54,516 bases of DNA from Stieleria sedimenti (GCF_025060895.1 NZ_JANZKV010000184.1:1-54516), one strand, 5' to 3'. Positions 1-10,689 are shown, counted from the stretch's first letter. The notes: generated by a model not told the origin, from the letters alone. A program made the numbers and translations.

Positions 1-11
1 TCTTCAGATGA

Positions 12-84
12 GGGCCCGTAGGCTCGCGCCAAACGGCTGATATTCGTTTGACATCAGCCGGTTCGCGCCAGCGTCCGGGCCCCC
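12..84. repeat. REP-like imperfect palindrome, copy 1
   Basis: The two 29-base arms (about 13-41 and 53-81) match at 24 of 29 positions and flank a short AT-richer spacer, so the element can fold into a long stem-loop. The reverse complement matches 14846-14916, inside the giant coding region, at 66 of 71 positions by eye. It is therefore a dispersed element rather than a private terminator. Its place at the window edge means its upstream neighbour is unknown; it could also stop transcription coming from the left. Confidence 0.85.
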
Positions 85-400
85 TCATTCATGTTAACTT
101 AGCGGTATTGGGCTGAAGCCTGCACACCAACACTCATGGCGCGTGCGGTTTGGTACCCGGACCGTTGGCGGCCGAATCGCGTTCTGGCTTGCCGGCCAAG
201 GTGACTTGGTAGCGGTTGTTCCCGATGCGCCGGCGAAACGCTTTGGGGCACCCTCGGCCGCACGGGATTGCGTTCGAATTTCCGCCGGGCGAGATGCATC
301 TGGCACCTATGTTTTGGGACCCCGTTGTCGCTCGTTTGTCCCAAGCGAGCTCTCGGCGATCACAGCCGAGCGACAAACGCCCGCTTCATTCGTGTTTCCG
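85..400. other. Leader region without a supported gene
   Basis: The frame of the downstream membrane protein stays open from 143, but the 86 extra residues are polar and arginine-rich, resemble no family I know, and would place a non-membrane tail ahead of the first hydrophobic segment. Neither strand shows another convincing gene. The stretch presumably carries the promoter and leader of the 401 gene; I see no clear promoter boxes. Confidence 0.5.
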
Positions 401-1807
401 ATGAACTTACTGGCCCTCCTGTTCGCACTCGCCGTCGTCGTCTGGCTGGTCCCGCTCGTCAAAGACGGACGCTTGGCCGGCATGTTGACGCTGCTGTTGC
501 TGACCGGGACCGTCTTCGGGCCCCCCTTCCTGGCTTTCGACGGGCCGATCCAGGTCAGCTTGGACCGCATGCTGTGGGCTTTCCTGATCGGTTTGGCCGC
601 CGTCCAGTGGCGACTCGGCAAACTGAAACTGTCGCCTGTTAATCGTGTCGACGTCTGCTTGCTGGTGTTCGTCGTCTACCTGTTCCAGCGCAGTCGCGGT
701 GGTGAGCTGAGCGAGACGCTGGTCGACCCGACCGCTCGCTGGCTGTTTTATATCTTCATGCCGATCACCGTCTACTGCGTCGCGCGGGTGACACCGTTCC
801 GTCGCAGCGACTTGTGGTGGTTGTTGCACGCGCTGATCGGACTGGGGATCTATCTTTCCTTCACCGCGGTTTGTGAAGTCAAAGGGTGGCACGCGTTTGT
901 GTTTCCCAAACACATCCTCAACCCGGAAGTCTGGATGTTCCTCGGCCGCGGCCGTGGGCCGTTGTTGAACCCGGCGGGCAATGGATTCATCATCGGCGTC
1001 GCCATGGCGGCGGTGGCCGCCTGCTTCGTCGGCAGCGACCGCCGGACCAAGGCGATCTATGCCGCGATCGGCGTGATCCTATTGGTCGGCGGGTACGCGA
1101 CGCTGACGCGCAGTTGCTGGCTGGGGGTTGCCGGCGCGGTGGCCATTGTCGGCTTGGTCCACAGTCCCCGCTGGGTGCGAGTGATCGGCTTGGCCGCCAC
1201 CGTGTTGCTGGCCGGTGCGATGACGATGGGATTGAAAGAACAGCTGATGGCGTTCAAACGTGACAAGGCGCTCTCCGCGGCCGATGCCGCCAAGTCGATC
1301 GAGCTTCGACCGTTGTTGGCCACTGTCGCTTGGGAGATGTTTAAAGACAAACCGCTGACCGGTCACGGATACGGACAGTACTTCCAGCGTCACGATGCGT
1401 ACCACACGATTCGGGATTATGGTCTGCCGCTCGAACGCGTTCGATCCTACAGCCACCACAACGTCTTCCTGGCGTTCCTGGTCGATTCGGGACTGATCGG
1501 ACTGGGACTGTTCCTGGTGGTCATCGTGACGCTGGCCGGCTATGGATGGCGGATGGCGACCGATGGTTCCTTGCCGCTGGACCGCCGCCGCGTCGGACTG
1601 CTGACGATCGGGATTCTGGCGTGCTACTTTCCTAACGCCATGTTCCACAACATGACCATCATCCCGATGGTGCAGATCTTCCTGCTGGGGATCGGTGGCG
1701 TGGTCGTTGCGGTCTACGAAAACGGTTTCGTCAAAGACGAAGCGGAGGCAAAGCGGGCACTGGCTCCCACCGACGCAATTGGACACCGCGGCTGGATGGT
1801 GAGGTAG
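401..1807 (+). CDS. O-antigen ligase / Wzy-like polytopic membrane protein
   Basis: A 468-residue inner-membrane protein with about 10-12 hydrophobic segments, starting directly with one (MNLLALLFALAVVVWLV). The long loop near residues 325-360 contains the signature of the O-antigen ligase/polymerase family (PF04932): a PLTGHGYGQY stretch, then SHHNVFLAFLVDSG at about 351-364, followed by further membrane segments. Family members transfer or polymerise undecaprenyl-linked glycans on the periplasmic side; some relatives (PglL-type) are protein O-oligosaccharyltransferases. The sequence alone does not say which applies. I chose ATG 401 because it begins the first membrane segment; GTG 392 is an in-frame alternative, and a longer form from 143 is unlikely. 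The stop codon lies inside an inverted-repeat arm shared with the convergent lepA side. It could also be an exopolysaccharide polymerase. Confidence 0.85.
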   Translation: MNLLALLFALAVVVWLVPLVKDGRLAGMLTLLLLTGTVFGPPFLAFDGPIQVSLDRMLWAFLIGLAAVQWRLGKLKLSPVNRVDVCLLVFVVYLFQRSRGGELSETLVDPTARWLFYIFMPITVYCVARVTPFRRSDLWWLLHALIGLGIYLSFTAVCEVKGWHAFVFPKHILNPEVWMFLGRGRGPLLNPAGNGFIIGVAMAAVAACFVGSDRRTKAIYAAIGVILLVGGYATLTRSCWLGVAGAVAIVGLVHSPRWVRVIGLAATVLLAGAMTMGLKEQLMAFKRDKALSAADAAKSIELRPLLATVAWEMFKDKPLTGHGYGQYFQRHDAYHTIRDYGLPLERVRSYSHHNVFLAFLVDSGLIGLGLFLVVIVTLAGYGWRMATDGSLPLDRRRVGLLTIGILACYFPNAMFHNMTIIPMVQIFLLGIGGVVVAVYENGFVKDEAEAKRALAPTDAIGHRGWMVR

Positions 1808-1888
1808 GAAAATTTTGGAGGCAGGAAGATTCGCTTCGTTCAATGGAGGGTGTTTTTCACAATTTTCCTACCCCCGAAATCTTCTTAC
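1804..1888. terminator. Imperfect inverted repeat between convergent genes
   Basis: The arms 1804-1831 and 1861-1888 are 28 bases each, match at 22 of 28 positions and are separated by 29 bases. All six mismatches are transitions, so several remain G-U pairs in RNA. The element sits between the ends of the ligase-like gene and lepA, which suggests a bidirectional terminator. It also has the look of a dispersed repeat, since each arm itself contains two related A/G-rich blocks. The ligase stop codon (1805-1807) lies within the left arm. Confidence 0.55.
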
Positions 1889-1914
1889 CCGATCCGCCGA
1901 AAAGCGACCGCGGA

Positions 1915-3710
<1,796 letters not shown>

Positions 3711-3714
<4 letters not shown>

Positions 3715-4772
3715 GATTGTTTCATTGCTTGTTTCCGCGCGTACCCGGCCAGGCCGAGGTATCCCGCGTCGGCACCCAAGTTCGCGAAGGCGATCGAGGT
3801 GCCGTCAAATACGTTTTCAAACGTCCGGCTTTTGAATTCTTGGAGAATGCCGGACAAAAATCGTTCTCCGATCGGGCATCCGCTGCCGCCAAAGTTCATC
3901 GCGCCGCCCAGCGTGACCACTCCGGGGTCCAATGCATGCACCAGCGACGTGATCCCGATCCCCAGCCATTTTGCCGTTTCGTCCACGATTTCAAGTGCCA
4001 CGGCGTCTCCTTCGTCGGCGGCCTCGTAGACCTTTTTGGCCGTCAATTCGGTATTGCTGCCCCCCAGCAGGCCGCTGAGCGAACTCTCGGCACCGGCGGT
4101 CAGCCGTTCGCGGGTGCGGTCGACCACGGCACTGGCGCTGGCATAGGCCTCCAATTGGCCGCGGCCTCCGCCCCAGACACACAACCGTGCCGTCGGCGAA
4201 GGATCCACCAGGATGTGTCCACATTCGCTGCCGAAACTGTTCACGCCGTTGACCAACTCGCCATCCACGATGATCCCTCCGCCGACGCCCGTCCCCAGGG
4301 TCAATAGAATCATCGAATTCGAATCCCGTCCCGTCCCGATCCAAAATTCCCCGAATGCCGCCGCGTTGGCGTCGTTCAAGAACGAAATCGGACGTCCGAG
4401 CAACTCCTCGAGTGCATCGACAATCGCAAATCCCCACCAGGAAGGCAACTGCGGTGGGGCGACCAAAAGTCCGTTGGCAAGGTCCATCGGCCCGGGGGCG
4501 CCCAAGCCGATGTGTGGAACCTGTCCCACGACCTCCAGACGGCTCTCGACCTCTGAAACCACGTCGGCGATTCGCTGCATCGCCGCCGGAGCCCCTTCGC
4601 CTTCACGGGTCGGGATTTTCTCATAAGCGACCGTGTAGCCCTGTTCGTCGACCAAACCGAGTTTGATCCCAGTGCCGCCAATGTCGATGCCCCAATAGTA
4701 CGGTGCACTCGACAGCTCAATGGGGTGGATTTGAGACGACGTGACGGGCGCCGGGTCGCTGGAAAGACTCAT
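3711..4772 (-). CDS. ROK-family sugar kinase (glucokinase-like)
   Basis: 353 residues. The ROK features are the phosphate-1 loop GIDIGGTGIKLGL (28-40), a catalytic-type FLNDANAAAFGE stretch (Asp134), LTLGTGVGGGII (158-168) and ECGHI (183-188). The family phosphorylates hexoses such as glucose or N-acylhexosamines with ATP in the cytoplasm; no helix-turn-helix region precedes the kinase fold, so this is a kinase rather than a repressor. The usual zinc-binding CxCGxxGCxE motif is degenerate: the corresponding stretch is CVWGGGRGQLE (198-208) with a single, shifted cysteine. A 25-residue N-terminal extension precedes the kinase core. It is the first gene of a two-gene unit with lepA and is transcribed away from the glycosyltransferase gene. 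Substrate is not determinable here. Confidence 0.9.
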
Positions 4773-5004
4773 AGTTGCGTTTTTGGTTGAGAAACGGTCC
4801 GACGCATCGCCCCCAGAGTTTCGAGTGGGTTACGGTTGCCGCCGGCGGATCGCGGCGGCCGCTTCATCGCGGTAGCCAGTTGATTGGATTTGCCGGTTGA
4901 TCGGATCTGACAGTAGTGGATCTGACAGGGCGGAGTATAGAAACGGTCCGCTATAGTCACAACGAGCGTTTTCCCACAGTTTCCCCCCAATCCGTACCCC
5001 CCCC
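4773..5004. promoter_or_regulatory. Divergent intergenic region with small repeats
   Basis: This gap separates the ROK/lepA unit and the glycosyltransferase gene, so it must carry both promoters. GGATCTGACAG occurs twice in tandem (4903-4913 and 4918-4928). GAAACGGTCCG occurs at 4791-4801 and 4940-4950; the second copy is framed by TATAG and CTATA (4936-4940 and 4951-4955). These spacings are compatible with regulator sites. That is inference only, and I cannot point to promoter boxes with confidence. Confidence 0.4.
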
Positions 5005-6288
5005 ATGAAAGTTGTGTATTTGACCGCTGGAGCTGCAGGAATGTTTTGCGGCAGTTGCATGCACGACAATGCGATTGCCCGGGCATTGGCCTCCATCGAT
5101 GTCGAGTGCATTCTGCAGCCGGTGTACACGCCGATTCGCACGGACGAAGAAAGTGTTGCCGATGGGAAGGTGTTTCTTGGCGGCATTCACGTCTATTTGT
5201 TGCAGCAGATGCCCTGGTTGCGGTTTCTGCCCCGCCCGGTGCGCGGTCTGTTGGATTCTCCAACGCTGATCCGCTGGGCGACGCGGCGTGCCGGCGGCAT
5301 CGATCCGGCCAAACTCGGCGAGCTGTCTGTTTCGATGTTGCGAGGAGCCGACGGCCGCCAAGCCGAAGAATTCAAACGTTTGACCGACTGGATCGCCACG
5401 GAACTTCAACCCGATGCCGTCGTCCTGACGAATCTTTTGATCGGCGGCGGACTGCCGCAACTGCGCGAACGGTTACCCGACGCCAAGTTGATCGTGATGC
5501 TGCAGGGCGATGACATCTTTCTCGATCATCTCCCCCAAGCGGCCCGCAGTGCGGCGATCGAACTCTGCACCCACCTGGTTCAGTTTGTGGATTACTTTTG
5601 CGTCCACAGCCAGTTTTACGCGCAAAAAATGGCCGCGCTGTTCGAGATTCCCGACGAGAAACTGGTCGTCACGCCGCTCTCGATCGATCCGACACCGTTT
5701 ACCGCCGGCCAACGACGCGACGATTCTGCCGAGGGCGAATTTCGGTTGGGATACCTGGCCCGCATCGCACCGGAGAAAGGATTGCATCGCTTGGTCGAAG
5801 CCTTTGAACGCATCGCCGCCGAGGACCCGACCATCACACTGCACGCGGCCGGTTGGCTGGGCAACGGAAACGAATCCTACTTGCGCTCGCTCCAAAAACG
5901 TTTGCACGATGCGGGACTGGCCGACCGGTTCACCTATCACGGCAGTCCCGATCTGGCCGGCAAGGTGCGTTTCCTGCAAAGCATCGATCTGTTGAGCGTG
6001 CCCACCGAATACGAAGACCCGAAAGGATTGTTTGTGTTGGAGTCGTTGGCGGCTGGAACACCGGTGGTGATGCCCGACCACGGCGCCTTCGGCGAGCTGG
6101 TTCGGTCCACCGGTGGCGGCGTATTGGTTGCCCCGGACAGCATCGACGCCCTATCCGCCGCGATCAAAGAGCTGAAGGCGGATCCGAACCGACGACGCGT
6201 GTTGGCCGAAGCCGGCCGGCGCGGCGTCGACGAAAAGCACTCCATCGCCGCCGCCGCCAAACAGCTGGCGGACCTGGTCGAGCGGTAG
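5005..6288 (+). CDS. Glycosyltransferase family 4 (GT-B fold)
   Basis: 427 residues. The N-terminal Rossmann half begins MKVVYLTAGAAGMFCGSCM, a glycine-rich acceptor-side opening seen in GT4 enzymes. The C-terminal nucleotide-sugar half contains GYLARIAPEKGLHRLVEAF, then EYEDPKGLFVLESLAAGTPVV (from residue 335), which matches the GT4 acidic-x7-Glu donor-binding region, and ends with a typical helix. Such enzymes transfer a sugar from a nucleotide donor to a lipid, glycan or small-molecule acceptor at the cytoplasmic face. No signal peptide or membrane segment is seen. There is no clear Shine-Dalgarno sequence; a C-run directly precedes ATG 5005. It stands alone on the plus strand. Together with the ligase-like gene at 401 it hints at surface glycan synthesis, but the acceptor is unknown. 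Confidence 0.9.
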   Translation: MKVVYLTAGAAGMFCGSCMHDNAIARALASIDVECILQPVYTPIRTDEESVADGKVFLGGIHVYLLQQMPWLRFLPRPVRGLLDSPTLIRWATRRAGGIDPAKLGELSVSMLRGADGRQAEEFKRLTDWIATELQPDAVVLTNLLIGGGLPQLRERLPDAKLIVMLQGDDIFLDHLPQAARSAAIELCTHLVQFVDYFCVHSQFYAQKMAALFEIPDEKLVVTPLSIDPTPFTAGQRRDDSAEGEFRLGYLARIAPEKGLHRLVEAFERIAAEDPTITLHAAGWLGNGNESYLRSLQKRLHDAGLADRFTYHGSPDLAGKVRFLQSIDLLSVPTEYEDPKGLFVLESLAAGTPVVMPDHGAFGELVRSTGGGVLVAPDSIDALSAAIKELKADPNRRRVLAEAGRRGVDEKHSIAAAAKQLADLVER

Positions 6289-6352
6289 TGCTTTGTCAGC
6301 TTTGAGTTTTCCTGAAGCTAAATCTAGGTGCGGTATTCATCGTGTCCGGTAA

Positions 6353-6398
6353 GAGGGTCGCTGGGCCCGAAGGGCCGGCAGACACTCTACCGACCCTC
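6353..6398. terminator. Nested hairpin between convergent genes
   Basis: GAGGGTCG (6353-6360) pairs perfectly with CGACCCTC (6391-6398). The loop holds a second hairpin, GGCCC-GAA-GGGCC (6364-6376). It lies where the glycosyltransferase gene and the WD40 gene converge, so it can act as a terminator for either. The WD40 stop codon (6387-6389) is inside it. The GGGTCG-type core recalls the repeats found at 50571-50775. Confidence 0.5.
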
Positions 6399-7505
6399 CG
6401 GGCCTAAGACACTTCGCTCTGCCGGCAAACCCGAATCCAAATCGTCGGAGTCAGCGATGTCACGATCAACAGCTGGTATCGACCCGATGTCGTCCGGCTC
6501 GGTGGCTTCGGCGGTCATCTGGTACAGCCGGACATGGCCATCGGCATGGGCGACGGCCAGTCGGTCGGCTCCGACAAGATCAACGCCGCGGGCTGCGCTT
6601 TTCATTTTGAAGGTGTGAAATGCCTCGTCACTGCCATCGTTGTAAAACCAAAGTTCGCCTTTGCCTGATTTGTCCGCACCGCCGCCGACCAGGAAGCCCT
6701 GGGGATGAAACCGTACCGCCCACGCAACTCCTTTAAAATTCTCGGCCGCTCGAAGCTGCCGCGTCGCTTCACCGGTTTCCCAGTCAAAGACCACGATGAT
6801 CGGATCCTGAATCCCGGCGAACGAGTTCACCACCTTGGTGATCCCCGCGCTGGCCCATCGGCTTCCACAGGCATTGAATTGCATGTCTCGTGCGCCACCC
6901 ATGTCCGCCGCAAATTTCTTGTCGTAGCCCGTCATCATGCCGGCATCGATTTTGCGTTGCTGACCACCCGTTTTGAGATCCCAAATGAAGATGGCGCCCA
7001 TCAGATCTTGGGAAACCAAGTGCCCGCCGTCGGGGTGAAAGTCGACACCGTAGACGTGTCGCTCGTGCCCTTTCAGCTCCAGCTCTTGCTCTCCGGTTTC
7101 GATGTTCCACAGTTTGACGAGCAAATCGTTGCCGCACGTCGCCAGACGCGTGCCGTCTGGGCTGACTCGCACCCAGCGGGCGGCGCCCTGATGAGCGGGG
7201 ATGCTGCGGATGATCGGAGCAGCGTCCTGGGTGAGGTCCCAAATATTGACGACTCCGCCCCAGCAAGCCGTGTAGAGCTGTTTCGAGTCGGCTGAAAAAT
7301 CGATGGATCGAACCCAGCTTTGATGCCCACTCAACGTTCTGAGTCTGCCGTCCTCAAGATCCCAGAGTTGAACATCCAGGTCTTGCGCGCCCGCGGCGAC
7401 ATAACGAGACTCCGGATCGACGCGCAGCGTGGTGAGTGGCCGGGAATGCTTCAATTCGCTGATAAGGTGCGTCTGAACCGGATCGATGGTTGCGTTTGAA
7501 TTCAT
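6387..7505 (-). CDS. WD40-repeat beta-propeller protein
   Basis: 372 residues with at least five clear WD40 blades; examples are VQLWDLEDGRLRTLSGH, VNIWDLTQD, VKLWNIETGEQELELKGH and IFIWDLKTGG, and later blades (VVFDWETGE, LWFYNDGSDE) are more diverged. Such propellers are protein-binding scaffolds; there is no enzyme motif and no signal peptide, so it is probably cytoplasmic. The start overlaps the stop of the DUF1501 gene by ATGA, making it the third gene of the DUF1549-DUF1501-WD40 operon, a grouping common in planctomycetes. The last 15 or so residues (DSGLPAERSVLGPEGR) are encoded by repeat/hairpin DNA and probably represent a later extension of the C-terminus. Confidence 0.88.
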   Translation of the reverse strand: MNSNATIDPVQTHLISELKHSRPLTTLRVDPESRYVAAGAQDLDVQLWDLEDGRLRTLSGHQSWVRSIDFSADSKQLYTACWGGVVNIWDLTQDAAPIIRSIPAHQGAARWVRVSPDGTRLATCGNDLLVKLWNIETGEQELELKGHERHVYGVDFHPDGGHLVSQDLMGAIFIWDLKTGGQQRKIDAGMMTGYDKKFAADMGGARDMQFNACGSRWASAGITKVVNSFAGIQDPIIVVFDWETGEATRQLRAAENFKGVAWAVRFHPQGFLVGGGADKSGKGELWFYNDGSDEAFHTFKMKSAARGVDLVGADRLAVAHADGHVRLYQMTAEATEPDDIGSIPAVDRDIADSDDLDSGLPAERSVLGPEGR

Positions 7506-8761
7506 GCCAACAGCTCCTCAATCGGCGCGGCGGCGGGGTCGCCGATCGGAATCGATTTTCCGGCAACGTCGTGGTCCGTCGTGGAATCAAGCCCGAGCGC
7601 GGACAGATACGTATGAAACAGATGTCCGCCGTCGACTTCGCGTTCGACGACTTCGGTCCCCTCATCGTTGGTTTTGCCAATCACGGCAGCGGGCTGGATG
7701 CCACACCCGCCCATCGCAACGGACCACGCCGTTCCCCAATGATCACGACCGTATTTCGTGTTGATTTTCGGCGTGCGGCCCATCTCGGAATAGACGATCA
7801 CCAATGTACTGTCGAGCATTCCGCGATCGTGGAGATCGTCGAGCAGCATCGAAAACGTTTTGTCGAATTCGCCGAGTTGCTCCAGGTGGAAATTAAAATT
7901 CTCGGCGTGCGTATCGTATCCATGATGCGTGACTTTAACGCACGTCGCTCCGTTCTCCAGCAAGTCACGCGCCAGGATGCAATGACGACCGAAATCGTGG
8001 CGGCCGTAACGGTCCAGGTCTTGCTCGCCGACCGCGCCCTCAAACATCGCCTTGCGTTTCATCAGTTTCTCAGCTTGTTCGAACGAACTGTTGTAGACAT
8101 CCGTCAGCGCACGTGAGCGTTGCTGGGAAAACCGACGGTCAAATTGAACACGCAGCCGTTGGCGAGCCTCGTCAGCCGTTTCGTCGATCGTGTTGGGAGA
8201 GGCGAGGTTTGCCGGTGCCTGATCGCCCAACAGTTTCAGTTCGGCGTGCCGTGCCCCCAAAAACGCAGCCGTCGAATCAACGATGCCGCGTTTGCTGATG
8301 TGAATGTAGCCGGGTAGCTCGGCATCGGCCGGAGCCAGATATTTTGAGACAACCGAACCGAGGTAGGGATAGTCGCCGGCGCGCCGTCCCTTTTCCATGA
8401 ACAACATGCCCTGTCGGTGATCGCCGATCTTCGAATTGATGCCCCGGACCAGCGAAAGCATATGCATCCGACTGGCCGTGTGCGGCAGTAATTCGGAGAT
8501 GTGGATGCCGGGAACCGACGTCGGGATTGCTTGGAACGGGCCACCGTACTGCGTGCCCGGCTTGGGATCCCAGGATTCCAACTGGCTCACCCCGCCTTGC
8601 AGATAGATCTGCAACACCCGCTTTTGTTGTCGCTGTAGAGCGGCGGCGTTCAAAGGACTGGAGAGCGCTCCCAATCCGATCGCACCGGCGGCGGAGCCCC
8701 ACAAAAAGTCTCGCCGGGCGATCAAGTGATCGATGCCGTTGCAGTCTTGATTTCGTCGCAT
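7502..8761 (-). CDS. DUF1501 protein, Tat-exported, alkaline-phosphatase-like fold
   Basis: 419 residues. The N-terminus carries a twin-arginine signal: RRDFLW followed by a hydrophobic stretch ending near LSSPLNAAA (about residues 16-41). The body matches DUF1501, a sulfatase/phosphatase-superfamily domain abundant in planctomycetes: LQIYLQGGVSQLESWDPK, GYDTH, VIVYSEMGRTPKIN and GRDHW are the usual metal-site and core motifs. The biochemical role of the family is not established. The stop overlaps the WD40 start and the gene follows the DUF1549/1553 gene after 27 bases, so the three are an operon; DUF1501 and DUF1553 proteins are nearly always paired, which suggests a shared extracytoplasmic function. 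Length and motifs look intact. Confidence 0.92.
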   Translation of the reverse strand: MRRNQDCNGIDHLIARRDFLWGSAAGAIGLGALSSPLNAAALQRQQKRVLQIYLQGGVSQLESWDPKPGTQYGGPFQAIPTSVPGIHISELLPHTASRMHMLSLVRGINSKIGDHRQGMLFMEKGRRAGDYPYLGSVVSKYLAPADAELPGYIHISKRGIVDSTAAFLGARHAELKLLGDQAPANLASPNTIDETADEARQRLRVQFDRRFSQQRSRALTDVYNSSFEQAEKLMKRKAMFEGAVGEQDLDRYGRHDFGRHCILARDLLENGATCVKVTHHGYDTHAENFNFHLEQLGEFDKTFSMLLDDLHDRGMLDSTLVIVYSEMGRTPKINTKYGRDHWGTAWSVAMGGCGIQPAAVIGKTNDEGTEVVEREVDGGHLFHTYLSALGLDSTTDHDVAGKSIPIGDPAAAPIEELLA

Positions 8762-8788
8762 GGATGTTCTCCGTCGAATCGTGAACGG

Positions 8789-10453
8789 TTAGTGGTTGAA
8801 TCGAAACTCGGTGGAAACGAGCGCTGCCCATACCAATTGCTGGAGATCCGTTTTGCGGTCGGTGGTCGCGTCGAGCATCTCGTCGATAAACATGGTTTCA
8901 TCCGCGTCGGGAAGTCGCGAGAAAACCGACACGTACAGCTCTTCGGCAACCGCGTTGTCATCGAGTGCATTCAGGCGATCCGCCAGCCCATTCTTTTGCG
9001 TCACCCAACGTTGAACCAACGCGCCATTGCGAAGAAACAGAGCTTGATCTGCCGACGCGTCAAACGCTGTGTTCTGAACTCCTTCGAAACCAAAGAGGTT
9101 AACAAACACCTTCGTGTCATTTGCCAGCGCCTTGTTCAGTGCTTCTTCTTGCCAGATCGGATCGAGCGCCAACTGTGGATCATTGGTCTTTTCTTGCTTG
9201 GCAATCGCGACGGCCAACTGTTGCTCGGCAACGCCTGTCGCATGCATCATTGAAAATGCCAGTTGCTCCGGCGAAAGCGGTTTGAGCAACGCGACCGAAA
9301 AGGTCGTTGCACGGTTGGAGCTTAGGTCATGATCCGGCGTGTCGTGTCTGCTGCTCCGTTGATAGGTGTCCGTCAGAGCGAGTTCGCGAAGCAAGTACCG
9401 CAGATCATAGTCGTGTTCCAGCAGCGAATCGGCGAGCAGATTGAGCAGTTTTGGATGTGTCGGCGGATTTTGGGCATGCCACATGTCGACGGGATCCACC
9501 AACCCACGTCCCATCATCAACGCCCACATTCGGTTTGCAATATTTTCTCGAAACGCTCGGTTGGCGTCGTCTGTTATCGATTTGGCGAGTTGGAGTCGTC
9601 GGCTGTAGACCGGAATCGCCCGTACATTTTTCTCGGGTTTGACCGTGTAAAGCTGTTCGCCCGGTGGCGGGTCGATGATGGGAGGTGCGTCCAACATTCG
9701 TGGCGCCGTCTGGTCCGTTTCCGACGTGAACACGGATGTGAACTCGACATCGCCTTCTGCTTTTTCGCCGATCGACGATTTTTTTGTTTTGGGATCTTGA
9801 ACCAGATAGCTCCGCTTGATGAACGCGGCCAGACCGTAGTAATGTCGTTGCAGATAGTCGTCGAGCGCCGGATGGTCATGGCATTGGGCGCACTCCAAAT
9901 CCCTGCCCAAGAAGATGCGTCCGATGTCGCGTGTTACCTGGTCGACATTCAATTCGCGATCGAGCAGAAATCGGGCGGCGGCACGCGATTGTTCGTCCGC
10001 TCCATCGGCCGACAACAGTTCCTGAGAAAGCTGTCGCCAGGACTTGTTTTGCAAAAACGAATCCTTCAGATACGCGTGCCATTGCTCAGCGGTGACGTGT
10101 TTGTTCGGGCGACGTTCCATCAACATGGTGTCGAACACGTATTGCATCCGTCTCGCGTATTGCGGCGAACCGAGCAGTCGGTCGACGAGTCTTGTCCGCT
10201 TGTCGGGTGCCGAATCCGCGAGAAACTCACGCACTTCTTTGGCGGTCGGAATGGTGCCCGCCAGATCTAGAGAAACTCGTCGCAGAAAAGACGCGTCGTC
10301 GGTGATCGCGGACGGCTTTTGGAAATCGGAATGCGTCGAAACCAGGGCATCGACCTGGACATGCAGCGAGTCGCCGGCCTGGAGCGTTTGTGAGTGAACT
10401 GCCATGCTGCCGATGACAATCGCAAAGATCACAATGACGCGCGAGCGAGTCAT
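8789..10453 (-). CDS. DUF1549/DUF1553 (PSCyt2-type) exported protein
   Basis: 554 residues from ATG 10453. I prefer this start because it opens directly on a signal peptide (MTRSRVIVIFAIVIGSMAV...LQAGDS); a start at 10498 would add 15 proline-rich residues ahead of it. The DUF1549 half runs from DDASFLRRVSLDLAGTIPT onward and contains one haem-type CxxCH motif (CAQCHDHP, about 188-195). The DUF1553 half has NRMWALMMGRGLVDP and HPKLLNLLADSLLEHDYDLRYLLRELALT-type signatures. The family is almost confined to planctomycetes and related phyla; its reaction is unknown. It is a short form lacking the extra N-terminal cytochrome-like domain of longer relatives. First gene of the operon with DUF1501 and WD40. 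Confidence 0.9.
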   Translation of the reverse strand: MTRSRVIVIFAIVIGSMAVHSQTLQAGDSLHVQVDALVSTHSDFQKPSAITDDASFLRRVSLDLAGTIPTAKEVREFLADSAPDKRTRLVDRLLGSPQYARRMQYVFDTMLMERRPNKHVTAEQWHAYLKDSFLQNKSWRQLSQELLSADGADEQSRAAARFLLDRELNVDQVTRDIGRIFLGRDLECAQCHDHPALDDYLQRHYYGLAAFIKRSYLVQDPKTKKSSIGEKAEGDVEFTSVFTSETDQTAPRMLDAPPIIDPPPGEQLYTVKPEKNVRAIPVYSRRLQLAKSITDDANRAFRENIANRMWALMMGRGLVDPVDMWHAQNPPTHPKLLNLLADSLLEHDYDLRYLLRELALTDTYQRSSRHDTPDHDLSSNRATTFSVALLKPLSPEQLAFSMMHATGVAEQQLAVAIAKQEKTNDPQLALDPIWQEEALNKALANDTKVFVNLFGFEGVQNTAFDASADQALFLRNGALVQRWVTQKNGLADRLNALDDNAVAEELYVSVFSRLPDADETMFIDEMLDATTDRKTDLQQLVWAALVSTEFRFNH

Positions 10454-10628
10454 AGAGGTGCCTGGCGCGGTGGGGGGAGGCTGGTGGGCGGGGAACAAGT
10501 CGCGTCAGCGGCACGACTCATCGCCAATCAGTCTACCACATCTCAGCCGGAGAGAATCAATTCACTCGGTTCGCCGAGAGCGCCGGCAAGAAAAAAGCCC
10601 ATCCGCACCCATCAGCAAATGGTGGAGC

Positions 10629-10667
10629 AAAAAAGGGTCGGAGTAAAAACGGCTCCTGACCCTTTTT
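10629..10667 (-). terminator. Hairpin terminator of the Uma2 gene, repeat-derived
   Basis: AAAAAAGGGTCGGAG (10629-10643) pairs with CTCCTGACCCTTTTT (10653-10667), with one bulged base. On the minus strand it lies 22 bases after the Uma2 stop and ends in a T-run, as expected of a Rho-independent terminator. The right arm is the reverse complement of the repeat at 53891-53906 and 54026-54041, so it belongs to a dispersed family. The rest of 10454-10689 holds nothing recognisable. Confidence 0.6.
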
Positions 10668-10689
10668 CACTCACTCGCGTCCACCTTTG

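Noticed and set aside
143-400. N-terminal extension of the ligase-like protein
   Set aside because: The 86 residues are polar, unlike any membrane-protein start, and ATG 401 begins the first hydrophobic segment.
1079-1843. Minus-strand open frame of 254 codons
   Set aside because: Antisense to the membrane segments of the ligase-like gene; His/Gln/Arg-rich composition typical of a reverse-strand shadow.
9329-10270. Plus-strand open frame of 313 codons
   Set aside because: Antisense to the DUF1549/1553 gene, whose motifs are unambiguous; no domain recognised.
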